A DNA stretch of 64,000 bases. It comes from Zantedeschia hybrid cultivar. Taxonomy: Eukaryota > Streptophyta > Magnoliopsida > Alismatales > Araceae. Positions within the stretch are counted from its first letter, which is position 1, and each line of letters starts with the position of its first letter. Below, one piece after another: positions 45,307-57,892 of the stretch. Location: positions 56,353,129 to 56,417,128 of the forward strand of contig JARZZO010000009.1 in assembly GCA_030544215.1 (NCBI GenBank). Direction: 5' to 3'. The position numbers were made by a program, and so were the translations under genes. The notes below the pieces were generated by a model. It searched no databases, was not told the DNA's origin, and worked only from the letters and a program-made list of their open reading frames with translations.

Positions 45307-46691
45307 TTGGAAACTAGGTGGAGAAGGGTTTGTAAGCAATAGATAATTAGCCTGTCCCGGATTGTGGGCCAAATCATGAGAGTTGGTTTGGAGTTGGGCC
45401 CAATCATAAAAGTCTTGAATAGATGGACTTAGAGCTTGGGCCTATTGATAGTCCTACAAGAAATTGGGTTGGTCTCCCCAATCCAAATTATAAGTGTTTG
45501 GAACTAAGTTGTAGTTGGGTATGGAGGAGTACTCTTGAATAGTTTGGGTTTGAAAAGGTAGGAATTGGAGAGCCAATGGGCTATTAACATAATGGTCCTT
45601 GTTGACCCACATGGGTTATCCTCATAGGTAGGGGGTGGTGTGTAGGATGATGAAGATTCTGGGCCCAAGGTTGGAAATTGATTAATCTTGTTCACTAAGA
45701 TGTCCAACTTATCTAAGCTGTGAGCTAGATTGATCTAAGGTGGTGGAGGGAAAGATGTGAAGGTATTAAGACATGGGCCAAGATATTGATTCATTTGGGT
45801 CCACTCTTTGTATATATATGCACACAAGTTAGCACACATTTAATCCTAAAACACCTATGGTTAAACTAACCTAAATGATGCGTTTCTCATAAATTAACTG
45901 AGGTCTAACCTAAGTCCACCGTCACAATTGTCAACTAGCCAGGTAAGAGGTGGGGTAGTGGGAGGCTCTCCCTATTCTCGTATAGACCTAATTAAATAAC
46001 CATAGGCCCACTTAGGTGTTTGCCATTTTACCTCTAGTCTTAGCCACCGATCTTGAAAAGTGATAGTGGGTTCAAGTTAGGCCCAAATCACATTGTGAAC
46101 CCTAGGGTTACTTCCTACCTAATTTTAGTGGGCTTAGGTTAGTGCAAGAGTGCAGGGAATCATTATTTTTAGGTCATAGAAGGGTGATGAAATTCCCACC
46201 TTATCTTGTTAATAGGTTTACCTTTAGGATATTTTTACATGAAGTGCACAACCAATTAAAATAAGGGGTTCTATGCAACCATGGAAATATAAGAACATGA
46301 TATTTAGGAAGGTTGGAGATCTCACCTTCTCCCCTGCAATCTTCAACAAAAGGGAAATTTACAAGAAAAAAAACTTGCTAAAAATGTAACCATAAATGAT
46401 GCATGACCTAAAAATAGAAAGTGGCTAATCTTGGAATAAAGAAATTTATTTTTGGATTGTATTTTTTATTTTTTTAATTAAGGAAACTTAACTATCTTAG
46501 GAAACTAAGTAAAAAGAAAATTAATAAGAAAGGCAAGTTGGAACACACTTACCGGGAGGATGATTTTTATTTCCTTTTCAAGTTTACACATTCTCTTATT
46601 TTTTAGCTTTATGCACCTAGAAAATAAATGAAAAAGATGTTAGTATGAATATGTACAATGAATCCAAGCTTATAAAAACTAAAAATCTAAT
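45307..46691 (-). pseudogene. gag: Ath-C gag N-terminal part and leader
   Basis: Homologous to 32660-34390 of Ath-B. The minus-strand gag piece (45707-45504) has SSSSYTPPPTYEDNPCGSTR, close to the proline-rich part of Ath-B gag. The leader contains the conserved block (about 45900-46060). No intact frame remains. Confidence 0.7.
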
Positions 46692-46709
46692 TCCCCAACA
46701 ACGGCGCCA
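46692..46709 (-). promoter_or_regulatory. Primer binding site of Ath-C, tRNA-Asp type
   Basis: On the minus strand TGGCGCCGTTGTTGGGGA lies 5 bp from the LTR. It matches the tRNA-Asp complement at 16 of 18 positions. Confidence 0.82.
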
Positions 46710-47341
46710 AAAATTGATATGCATGTGATGCACGTCGTTCAACGCTCACAGTAATCAACTTCAAATTATCGGGCGCACAATGAATTTGAAAATAGTAAAG
46801 TGGTGAGAACCGAGTCAATCTACAGAGAAATAGACTTTAGATTTGAAAACCTTATAGTTTTAAATAAAATCTTAAACAAAAGATATTCGAAAGAGAGGAG
46901 AATAAAATTAAAGACTTGCGCTAATTGATCTACCTTGATATTATAAATAAACTAAGCGAACTTTAGAAAGAAGTTCATTGCAAGACTTTAAACACCTAAT
47001 TAGTGCCGCAAATTAATTAATTAAAACTAATAAAAAAATATAAATCTAACAAAGTGTATTTAACCCTAGAAACGTAACGAACATAACCACACTTATAAAA
47101 GTCGGAGAGAGGATTTAAGAGGAGAAAACTAGATTAAAAAGAGCACTCTATTACTATGATTTTCAGATAGAAAACAGTATGGCAACGTCTGCAAAAAAAA
47201 TATAACACTACAAAATGTTTTATTAAAATTCATTAACTACGAACAAGATGCTAATAACATATGAATAAATAAATATAAAAATAGCCTAATGGCAGAAGCA
47301 GGCGCTCTGACGGGCAGCAAAAGGAGCCAACAGGCTCGGGC

Positions 47342-50300
47342 TATAAGGACTGAGGTTTCAGATTCAATTATCAGATTGGTTTCGATGTTGGATCTCCTGG
47401 TTTGGACCCTTGTGAGCTTGGTGTATGGGTTCTTAATCGCGTCGAGCTTGGTGTATGGGCTCTTAATCGGGTTTTTGATTGAAATGGGTGTTTTTGAAAA
47501 TGAGAATAACATGTTTGTTGTAGTTCATGGATTTCCTCCTATCTCAATCTTGTGTTTTTCATGCATTTTGGGGGAGGTGACCTCGTGTTATCGCTTGGTG
47601 GAAACCGAAGGGGAGCACGGTTTCGGGCTTAAAACACGTCCACTCAAGGTGACGCGATTTTAGAATAACGTCGGCCTGAGTTGATGCGATTTACGGCCCA
47701 TATCCCTAGTCCTAGGGCCAGAGAGTAGGATAGGACGCTGAATGACATCTACCATGGTCGATGCAACTCAGGCCAGTATCCTAGAGTCCCGACGCCTGAG
47801 AGTGAGGAAAACCAATTATAAGACCTACAATGGCGTAGAGTTGAGTCGACGCGATTCAAGACAGTGCACCATATTTCCTGCATTTTAACATGTGTGATTA
47901 TTATACATTTTGTCAATTTGATTCTTGTATATTGTTATATGGTCCTGTTAAATGTGTAAGGATTGAGGTTTCGGATTCAATTATTGGGTCAATTTTGGTG
48001 TCGGACCCATTGATTTGGGCCCTTGTGGGGCTGGGAGTATAAGTTCTTTATCGCATTGAGCTTTGCTCGACGTGGTTCAAACGACGTCTTCTTAGGAAGA
48101 TGCGTTTTAGAGTGTGCTACGTCGGTACCATGTAGGCGCCACATGGGCCAGTTTCGGGCCGCGATAGTACGGCCCTGGTCTTGTCACTTGAATGGCGTCG
48201 GTATTGGACAACGTGTTTTAGTTAGATTCGGTTTAAACCAACGAACCCTCCCTCCTTTCCCTCATTTTTCTCATTTTATTCTCTCTCCTCCCTCTCTCCG
48301 AACACTTCGCTCTCCCTTCCCCCTTCTCCTTCCTTTCCTCTTCCTCCACTCCATCAAACCCCCTCCCTAATTTCCACCACTACCACCACCATTTCCTCCG
48401 CGGTGTATTGCTCTCCGGACGGCGGCCAACGTCCCGGTGGAGTAACGGCGTCCACGGTGGTACTAGCTGCGGTTTGTGGCGTGGCGGTTCGGCGGCTTGA
48501 AATTTGAAGGAGTTCAAGTAACCGGTAGGGTGACGATCTTCGTTGTATTTTGACTAAAACCACGTTTTTCCTGCTTTAGAGCATATTTAGGAGATTTTCG
48601 AGAAGAAATTCCACTTTTTATACTCGGAAGGCTGGGGGAAACCTGTTAGGGAACGTTAAATGGCGTCTTGGGACAACGACACCGTTTTGAATGGCGGCTG
48701 CCTCCCACGACGCAATTTAGTTCGGATCACCTCGAGGCCTAATTTTGTTTCTGTCATGATTAGGCGACTAGAGACAGCGACGCCTTTTAAAAGGTGACTA
48801 CCTTGCACGACGCGTTTTAGGCCATTCTGAGGCCAGGTTTTACATGAACCAGTTTAGGGGTCTTGAATGATGTCGGCCTTAGGCGACGCGATTCAAGACA
48901 AAATCTCATTAAAGCATGCAATTAACATGTGTTTATATTGTTAGATAGTTTGAATAAATGCATGTTTGAAAACATACTTGAGGACGATGATTTCTACATG
49001 ATCGAATCGCACCGTGTTGCGTTTTGTGCGATCGTGGACCTAGAGTAACAGTTGTTAGCACTTAGGCACCCTGTGTCGGTGTGGGATGACACGGCGACGG
49101 TGTGGGAGCAGTGGGGTGACGCCTAGAGAGAGGGTCACCTGGTGTACCCCGAGGTATAACTAGTACCGGTGTGGGAGTGGTACATTCGAAGTATCACTCG
49201 TACTTGGGGAAGCAGAACCACTTTAAGCCAGGTCAGGCCGGAGTAGTCAGCACGCTATCCGAGGGGCTACTGTTTGGTCTTAGCGGGTCGGTGTTTTCCG
49301 CGTTTGGCTACGTGGTTTGCGTGTTTAGCCGAGACATTAGTTGTGGACTCCGTGGTAGAGTGGTTTCAGAGTTGTATTTACTGCTTTATTTATTTAAATA
49401 GCCTTTATTCATGTTGTTGCACTTATGGGTGTGTGAATGGGTAGTAAGGATCGAAGGATCCTTACTGAGTCTATTTCGATGAGACTCACCCCCTGCGGTT
49501 TTCAGGTGAGGGTTCCAGGCAGGCATAGCGAGGAAGGTTTTGTCTCGGGTTGCGCGCCAGTAGCCATCATTCTGGGGTATGCCCCGATATAGTTGTTATT
49601 TCTTTTCAGGCATGTACGCTTAATCACTTCTTTTTAGTTGGAATATGTAATTATTTGCTGAGTCAAGTTGAATTGTAATAATTTTTAATTCCTGCACTTC
49701 CTTTACAATTCAATGTGATGTAGATGTTAAGCTTAGTTTATCATTTATTTTTTAGACTTATCGAGATCCTGGTTTGGCTCCAAATTCTAATGATTCAGTA
49801 CTCATTTAGTAATCGGATCCCCGATTATAGGGTGCCGGGTCGTTATAAAATGCATGTTTGAAATCATACATTGGGGTGGGGATTTCTATGTGATCGAAAT
49901 CGCATTGTGTTGTGTTTATGCGACCGTGGACCTACAGTGACAGTTGTAGCGCTTGACATCCTATGTCAGTGTGGAAGTGACGTAGTGTCGGTGTGGGAGT
50001 AACAAGATGGCGCCTAGGAGGCGAGGGTTACTTGGTGTACCCCAGGGTAATAGCTAGTACCGGTGTGTGAGTTGTACACTTCGGAGTGTCACTTGTGGCT
50101 GGGAGGAGGCAGAACCACTTGGAGCTAGACTGGTCGGAGTGGCCAGCGTGCTATCCAAGGAGTTGCTATTCCGTCCCAGTAGGTCGGTGTTTTTCCTAGT
50201 TGACTTGGCGGCTTTTTATGTGTTTCTTACGGTGGACATGTGATTTATTTATTACTTTACTTGCACATATCTTGTCCATATATCCTTGTTGTGTTGTGAC

Positions 50301-50729
50301 TGTGTGTGCGTGTGTGGGAGGTGGGGATCGAAGGATCCCTACAAGTCCATTCTAGTGTGACTCACTCCATGCAATTTCAGGTGAGGGTTCCCAACAAGCA
50401 TAGTGGTGTAGGGTTCCCTCTTGAGTTGTGCGCTAGCCGCCACCGTTTTAGGGATGCCCCGATGTAGTAGTACCCTTTTAATTCTGGCATGTACACATAA
50501 TTATTTCATTTCAATTGTGGACTATATAATTATTTGTCGAATCAAGTCGGACTATAATAATTTTTTAATTCATGTACTTTCTTTACAGTTCGATGCTCTG
50601 TGAAATTTTTAGCTTAGTTTATCATTTATTTCTCAGACTTATTTGAGATCCTGATTCGGCTCTTAATTTTAATAATTCGGTATCCATTTAGCGATCGGAT
50701 CTCCGATTATAGAGTGGCAGGTTGTTATA
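47342..50729 (+). repeat. Tek-1 5' LTR with nested solo LTR
   Basis: The LTR pieces are 47342-47954 and 49853-50729, about 1,490 bp without the insert. Relative to the 3' LTR it lacks about 600 bp after the first ~110 bases, where a short phrase (GAGCTTGGTGTATGGG) is also duplicated. Ends are decayed (TATAAGG for TGTAAGG, GTTATA for GTTACA). GCGTC modules lie at 47628-47695, 47737-47773 and 47824-47860. Confidence 0.88.
47955..49847 (+). mobile_element. Solo LTR of the Tek family inside the Tek-1 5' LTR
   Basis: 1,893 bp, starting TGTAAGGATTGAGG and ending GGTCGTTATA, with TSD aaatg on both sides (47950-47954, 49848-49852). Removing it joins GTTAAATG to CATGTTTGAAATC, exactly as in the uninterrupted 3' LTR (near 60625). 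It carries GCGTC modules at 48074-48112, 48187-48222, 48655-48720, 48758-48823 and 48860-48898. Confidence 0.93.
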
Positions 50730-50731
50730 GT

Positions 50732-50743
50732 TGGTATTGGAGC
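50732..50743 (+). promoter_or_regulatory. Primer binding site of Tek-1, tRNA-Met type
   Basis: TGGTATTGGAGC lies two bases after the LTR. It matches the initiator tRNA-Met complement TGGTATCAGAGC at 10 of 12 positions, the primer usual for Tekay elements. Confidence 0.8.
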
Positions 50744-50885
50744 ATTTGGTCTAACAAATATATGAATAACTAAGTTAAATGTCGTAATTTAATAAATAAA
50801 TATATTATTCTATGTAGGCACGGTTATAGTTTAGATTTTTTTCTTTAATTAGAGGTTTCTGATTCTTACGATTGTAGGTGATTAG

Positions 50886-51990
50886 ATGGCTCCTAGAAAG
50901 TGGGTACCTGTTATTCGTGATCAGGGAGATGTTTCTAAAGGGTTTGAAGCCCGAGATCCTAGTGAGAGTTCGAGTGCTCGGGAAGGGTGTTTGGCTGCTT
51001 TGGAGAGATTCCTAAAGTTGAGGCTACCTCATTTCATTGGTCGTCCTGACCCTGATGAGGCATCTCACTAGCTGAAGGAGGTGGAGAAGTCTTTCGATAC
51101 TCTAGAGTCTACGGCAGTTGAGAGGACCCCACTAGCCACCTTCATATTGAAGGATGATGCTTATGATTGGTGAACTACCTTAAAGAATATGACTTATGTA
51201 GAAAATAATCTCAGGGAGATTCCATAGGAGACATTTGTGATTTCAATGGGCAATACTTCCCCAGGCATATCCAGAAAACCAAGGAGAGGGAGTTTATGGA
51301 GTTGACCTAAAGGAGCAAGACAATCCTTGAGTATCTGATGAAGTTTGTCTCTTAGAGGAGGTTTATGCCCGTTATTTCAGAGGATGAGGAGCGTCAAACT
51401 GAAAGGTTCGTTGATGGGTTGAGGTTCGACTTGAGGAGTCTAGTTGCATCCCATTTTAGTTCTGACCTAGCCTTAGCAGTGAAGTGTGGAGCAGCAGTAG
51501 AGGCGTAGCATGACCAGATGGCTCAGGAGCAGGGATTGGCAGCTCAGGGACCAGCTTAAGGCATGGGGAAGACCACAACAGTAACAGCTACATCGTCTAG
51601 TTTGGGATCGTTTTCGCTCGGCTCCAGATTCAGGAGGTTCTTCTGATGTAATAGTGGTAGCAGCGGCAGCAGTAGACGCAGGCAGACCTAGTAGAGCCAG
51701 TCAGCGTCCAGTGCACAGTAGGTGGCAGCCTAGAGGGTTCTGGCGACTTGTCGTCATTGTGGCGGTACTCACGGTGGGACTCGGTGTCCCACATTTTCAG
51801 GAGGTGCTATACTTATGGCCAGCGGGCAATTTGGCGAGGAGTTGCCCGTAGAGGTATAGTCAGGGGCAGGGCCTGGGAGATTATAACAAGCAATGGACAT
51901 AGGGGAGAGTTCTCGCTATCACCAGGAAGGAGGCTCATACGTCTAACTTGGTGGAAGGTACACTTTCTACCCTTGGGAACTCCGCTCATG
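50886..51990 (+). pseudogene. gag: Tek-1 gag
   Basis: Begins MAPRKWVPVIRDQGD, with FLKLRLPHFIGRPDPDEASH and, after a stop at 51069, LKEVEKSFDTLESTAVERTP, the start of a gypsy capsid domain. Further stops and a frameshift follow. A zinc knuckle of type CX2CX3HX4C (CRHCGGTHGGTRC) is readable at 51749-51787 in another frame. The product would package element RNA; it is not translatable here. Confidence 0.82.
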
Positions 51991-53387
51991 TATTGACTGA
52001 TTCATGTGCTTCACGTTCTTTTATTTTCGAGTAGTTTGTGGATGTTCTTTCTGCACCCGTTGATGAGATTTCTAGTGGGTTGATGGTTGAGATTCCTTCT
52101 ATAGATTTCCTGTTGACTTATAATTGTTTGAATGAGCTTTCCTTAGCCATTGAGGGTCATCAGTTACCTACCTAGTTGGTGGTGCTCGCCATTCGAGACT
52201 TTGATGTCATCTTGGGCATGGATTGGTTGGAGGCCTAACATGCTGAGGTGGATTGCCACAGGAAGAGGGTGTGCTTCTCTATTCCGGGTGTGCCGACCTT
52301 CTACTTCCTAGGTATTAGGCTCCCTTCTTGTGGTATTTTCATTTTTGCTTTTAAGGCTAAGAGGTTGCTTGTTGGTGGCTATGAGGCTTTCCTTGCCTTA
52401 GTAGTTGTGGCTCGTGATGATAGTATTTCCAGTCCTTTGGGGGTGCCTGTAGTCTGTGATTTTCCTGATGTGTTTCCTGAGGAGTTGCCTGGCCTTCCTC
52501 CTCAGCAGGCGGTTGAGTTCACTATTGAGCTTGCACCGGATATGACACCCTTGTCTAAAGCTCCGTATCGGATGGCTCCAGCCGAACTTACTGAGTTGAA
52601 GGCGTAGTTGCAGGATTTGCTGGATAAGGATTTTAGCCATCCCAATACTTCCCTGTGGGGTGCTCCTGTTCTGTTTGTTAGGAAGAAGGATAATTCTTTG
52701 AGGCTGTGCATTGATTATAGACAGTTGAACTAGGTAACGGTAAAAAACAAGTACCCACTTTCGAGGATCGATGATCGATGATCTGATTGATCAGTTCCAG
52801 TCGGCTAAGGTGTTCTCATAGATTGACTTGGGGTCAAGATATTACCAGTTGAGGATGTATGAGTCAGATGTGAGCAAGATGGCCTTTAGGACTCGACATA
52901 GAGATTATGAGTTTTTTGTTATGCCTTTCAGCTTGACCAATGCTCCGACAACTTTCATGGATTTGATAAACCAGATTTTTAGGGCCTATATAGACCAATT
53001 TGTAGATGATATCTTGGAGTATTCTTCTTCTGAGAAAGAGCATGCTACACATCTTCAAATAGTATTGTAGGTCCTGAGAGAGTACTAACTCTATGCTAAG
53101 TTCAGCAAGTGTGAGTTCTGGCTAGATAACGTGCACATCCTAGGACATGTCATTTTTGATGATGGCATTTCAGTAGATCCAGCTAAGGTTGATGCTGTAA
53201 TCGATTGGGGAAGACCGACGATTGTGATAGAAATTAGAATCTTCTTGGGGTTGGTAGGATATTTCAGGCGGTTTCTCCAAATTTTTCTTTCATAGCAGTA
53301 TCCTTGTTGAGGTTGACTCGCAAGGGAGTTCATTTTGTGTGGACCGAGGAGTGTGAGTGGAGCTTTGCTGAGTTAAAGGCTCATCTC
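51991..53387 (+). pseudogene. pol: Tek-1 protease and reverse transcriptase
   Basis: The protease active site reads LTDSCAS (about 51995), with DVILGMDWLE further on (about 52210). RT begins VCDFPDVFPEELPGLPP and continues with WGAPVLFVRKKDNSLRLCID, a region near 52740-52930 that is frame-shifted, and the catalytic FVDDILEYSS (about 53000). The thumb part, FSKCEFWLDNVHILGHVI, follows. At least six stops or shifts interrupt it. At 53387 it is cut by the 4-kb insertion. Confidence 0.88.
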
Positions 53388-56300
53388 TATTATGCTCCGC
53401 ACTTTTACAACTCATTAATAAATTTAATTAATTTAAATTAGACCAATAACTAATTACAAGAGTCTATTAGTGAATTTATGCAAATTGATTTAGTCCAATT
53501 AACCAAATTATGAAAGTCCAATAGTCTAATTATACTACTAAGAATAGCTCACTAATTTAGTTCAAGTTCGGAGTTGATGCATTAGACAATAATATAGCAA
53601 AATAATGATAACCTTATATAGAAAATTCTAATTAAGGTATAGTTGGTACCATTGAAAATGGCATAAAAATATCTATAACTTTGTAGAAGACCTTTTTTAT
53701 CAATTTTGATATTTTATAGGTCAACAATATCGATGATCAGGTTTAAAAATGGTTGTCTATAGAGATCAAGTCCTAATTAGACTATGATTTGAATTAAGAA
53801 ATAACAGATGATATAATTAAAATTAACCATGACCTAAAAAGTTATATATAACATATTTAACTTGAATTAGAAGTAGAACATAATAAATTTGAATATAGTT
53901 AAGATTTTAATTAATTGGTAAAAAATCATAATTAGAATCTTACTTAGACTAGTATTTTGTACAAAGATTTACTCGACATAGTCCTAGTGTTTTAAGTATA
54001 ACTCTATGTATACAATTCTAAATTAAGTAAGACAAATTCTATTAGAACTATGACTCAAAATTCTAGAAGTTTTATGAAGAGCATATATTTTAAATAAGTC
54101 GTTTCCTAATCAAAATCAGGATATCTTTAGATAAGAAGGAAATCTGCCAGATTTCTGAGTTTGAAGTATTCAGGACAGCAGGTCAGTAAAATCGGCATAT
54201 TGTTTCGTATAGATGTACAAAAATAGTGAGATTGGAGACATTGGAAAGATAATAAAAGATTATAAAATGTTGTAGAAGCAAGAGTTTCCTGATTCGTACG
54301 TTTAAGAGGTTAAATTTAATAGCCTTTAGAAAAGAAAATTATAGGTAGTGTGAATAGAGTCTGATTTGCATAAGGAAGTGACTTTAACTTGGAGATTAAA
54401 TTATGGGAAGTCGAAATTAGACTCCAAAAAATAAAGAGGGTGCTAGTAGTTGTATTAGGAGGATAAATAAACATAAATAGAGCCGTGGGGTCGTGCTCAA
54501 ATCTCTATTGCATGTAGTTTTGTTCCAATGATAAGTTCATGTGATGTTCTTGAGATAATAGAGTTGTTCATTGTTATTTCTTTTGCGAATTTGATTCTAA
54601 CAATATTTTGTATTTTTAGAGACTTAGAAAAAGTGAATAAGATCTTAGAGAGTATGAAAAAGAGTTTAGAGGAAGAAGAAACTATGGATAGATAGTAAGG
54701 AAGCAATAGAAGAACTAAAAGCCGATCTTTCTTCAAGAGGTAGATAGATAACTCTAAACATAATCTATTTTGTATTAAAAACTATATTATTTTTAGAGGA
54801 TTTCAAAAGTTAATAAATTGGTAAGAAGTTTGATATATATGTCTATTTCATAATGATTAAGTTTCAGACTTTTGTGATCTGCTTTACTATTTATTCTATG
54901 ATTATTATCTCAGCCTATGCAATCTATTCGTTCAATCTATTTTGTTTCTAATTATGATCACATAAGTTACAGATGTTTGTTCTCCATGGTTCGATGCCTA
55001 ATTGAGCTGAAATTTGGAAAGAATTCTATTTTTCATGTTATCTATATTTTTAGTTAATTTTATAATTTTTAGAGTTTGTTTGATATTTATTCCATAATAT
55101 TCTTAAACTATATAATTTGTCGTGGCAATCTTAAAATCCCAACTTATGAATCTTATATCTCACTTGATTCATGTCCAAATCATGAAAAATTTTGTATAGA
55201 CCTTTGTTATATTATTCTTGACTTCTATATATAGTTTTAAGAATTTTATGACCCCGTTTGCTATTTATTTTTCCTTCTATTTTGTTTTGTTGATATTCAA
55301 TTTAAGTTAGATTTTTAGAATCGAAGTGAGAATCCAAAATCATATCAAATCAATCCATAAATTGATGAAACTTTATACACACGTTACATATGATCTATTT
55401 GACATGTTTGTCAAGTTTGAAAATTTTGTGAATATGTTTGATATTATTCGACCTATTTGTTAATTTGTTAGCTCTGAAAATTAGTTTTGATGGCCAAAAA
55501 ATACGTTTTATTCTTCCAAAAATTATAAGAAAATTTCATTGACTATATTTTCTGTCCAAAAACCTATTTTGATTACCTGTACTTTGATTAGATATCTATA
55601 TGACCATGTTCACTCTTTAAGTGACTATTTTGTATGTTAAAGTATGTATTTTAACTCTTATATGTAGGTATCACTTTGTTAAATTAATTTTCAGCTCTAT
55701 AATTATTATGCAATCTGTGAAAATATATTTGTGCCGTATTTGTTTGATATATGTTTGGACATTGCCATCTTAAGGAGACTAGGGCTCATTCCGTAAATGT
55801 CTGTGGATCAGTTTTGCCCGTAGGCAAGGAGAAAATCTCGGTGATTGCGTTTTGTTTGAAGTTATCCAAGGTGGGACAATAGACTCTCCGGTTATTAATG
55901 TGCTATGATCTTAGCTTACTTATCAATATGCTCTGATGTTTGTTTGTTCGTCTCCTTATGTAGTGGTTGGATGAATGTCTATTTGATATGTTTAGATTTG
56001 ATTTATTTAACATATAATTATGAAACATAATTTACTATTTAGATCTATTTGATTCAGCTTATGATCTGCTCAGTTTATTCTTTTGATATCTACGCTCAGT
56101 GATTTTGATCTCAACCTATTTGATTAAAAATTCATGTTCATTCTGATTAATTGTTCTGACAACATGAACTTTGATTTGATAAAGCTACCATGCCATGATA
56201 AATTTACTATATATTCAGTTTGATATATGATATGTTATGATCATGGCTAGTGGACTTATTTGAGCTATATGTAGAACTGTGTAAGATCATGTTTAGTATA

Positions 56301-57419
56301 ATTGTATAATGTGATTTGTAAAATTTACTACATATTAAGTAATGTGGATAGTTTAAAGCCTACTGAGTGGTTGTACTCATAATCTTATTAGCATTTTCAG
56401 AGTCCGAGAAAGACAATCCAGAACTTGAGGAGGCTTCCGATTGAGCCATTTGACATCTTCAGGAGATTATCTAGATTTATATTTACGGTTTCTTAGATTT
56501 GATGTAGTAGGGATAATGAGAGATTGATGGATTTTTTTGTTTGGTGAGATTGAGAATCTATATACAACTTGATGGATATTATAATTTGTGAACCTTGGTA
56601 TTGACTATGTTTAGATATTTTGGATTAGTTGATGGTTATACCATTTATTTAAATCATCTTGTGGTTGTTTAGCTCTCATATCTGGTTGTTATGGTGGAAT
56701 TTGTTGTGAGATTACATAATCGGACTCCGAGTTGAAAAAAAATAAACCGGATCCGGGGCATAAAAATTTGATTATGGTTAATAGACTTACTCAGTTAGAT
56801 AAGAATTTGATCATGCTATATATGCTATATGTTAGTCGATAAATTCTTGCTATTGTAAAACACATTTGATTTGATAAGTTTATATCTGACCATGTTTGTA
56901 TCATGTTCTTATTTGAGTTATTTATAGAACTGTGTAAGATCATGTTTGGTGTAACTGTATAATGTGATTTGTAAAATTTACTATATGTTAAGGCATGTAG
57001 ATAGTTTGAAGCCTACTGAGTAGTTGTACTCGTAAATCATGTTAACATTTTCAGAGTCCGAGAAAGAGAATCTAAAAGTTGAGGAGACTTCCGATTGAGG
57101 CATTTGACATCTTCAAGAGAATATCTAGATTTAAATTTGCAGTTTCTTAGATTTGATGTGTAGGGATAATGAGAGATTGATGTATTTTTTTATTTGGTAA
57201 GATTGAGAATCTATATACAACTTGATGGATACTGTAATTTGTGAACCAATATATTGGCTATGTTTGGATATTTTAGATTAGTTAATAGTTATGTCATTTA
57301 CTTAGATCGTCTTGTAGTTGTTTAGCTCTCATATCTGTTTGTTATGATAGAATTTGTCCCGAGATTATGCAGTCGGACTCTGAGTTGAAAAAAAAATGAA
57401 TCGGATCCGGAGCATAATA
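53388..57419. mobile_element. 4.0-kb insertion, probable solo LTR of another gypsy family
   Basis: The insertion has inverted ends, TATTATGCTCCG and CGGAGCATAATA, and near-identical flanks atctc (53383-53387) and gtctc (57420-57424). Its removal rejoins Tek-1 pol in frame (LKAHL then TSAPVLVLPSG). If two C-to-T/G-to-A changes are undone the ends read TG...CA, so a solo LTR is the simplest reading. It is AT-rich, with no protein-coding domain that I can recognise. Its last ~545 bp (56875-57419) duplicates 56225-56767, including the GGATCCGG[GA]GCATAA end. Confidence 0.7.
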
Positions 57420-57424
57420 GTCTC

Positions 57425-57892
57425 ACTTCGGCTCCAGTTCTAGTGCTCCCATCTGGTTCGGGTGGATTTGTGACTTACTCAGATGCATCTCGTCGAGGTT
57501 TAGATGTAGTCTTGATGCAGCACGTGAGGGTTGTAGCCTATGCTTCCAGGCAGCTCAACCAGTATGAGGAGAATTACCCCACTCACGATTTGGAGTTGGT
57601 GGCTGTTGTATTTGCATTGAAGATTTGGCGGCACTATTTGTATGGAAAAAAGTTTCAAGTCTTCACTGATTATAAGAGTTTGAAGTATGTGCTCACACAG
57701 AAGGACTTGAACATGAGGCAATGCAGGTGGATGGAATTTATCAAGGATTATGATCTCGACCTTTCTTATCATCTTAGTAAGGCTAACATTGTGGCAGACG
57801 CCTTGAGTCAGAAAACTGTCTTGTCATATCTTATGATTCAGGAGTGGAAGTTGTACCGGCCGGTTGTAGTGTCTTCTTTCAAGATTCCCTAA
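57425..57892 (+). pseudogene. pol: Tek-1 RNase H
   Basis: RNase H reads GGFVTYSDASRRGLDVVLMQ, then YASRQLNQYEENYPTHDLEL and VFTDYKSLKYVLTQKDLNMR with ANIVADALSQK. All of these are standard gypsy RNase H blocks, open from 57443 to 57892. It joins to RT across the insertion. Confidence 0.9.

Noticed and set aside
47289..47663. 124-residue ORF across the Tek-1 5' LTR start
   Set aside because: It spans the boundary of two elements and has no conserved counterpart in the other Tek LTRs.
53388..57419. DNA transposon (CACTA or PIF type) because of inverted ends and a possible 3-bp TSD (tct)
   Set aside because: A 5-bp a/gtctc duplication with LTR-like ends fits better, and there is no transposase or subterminal repeat.
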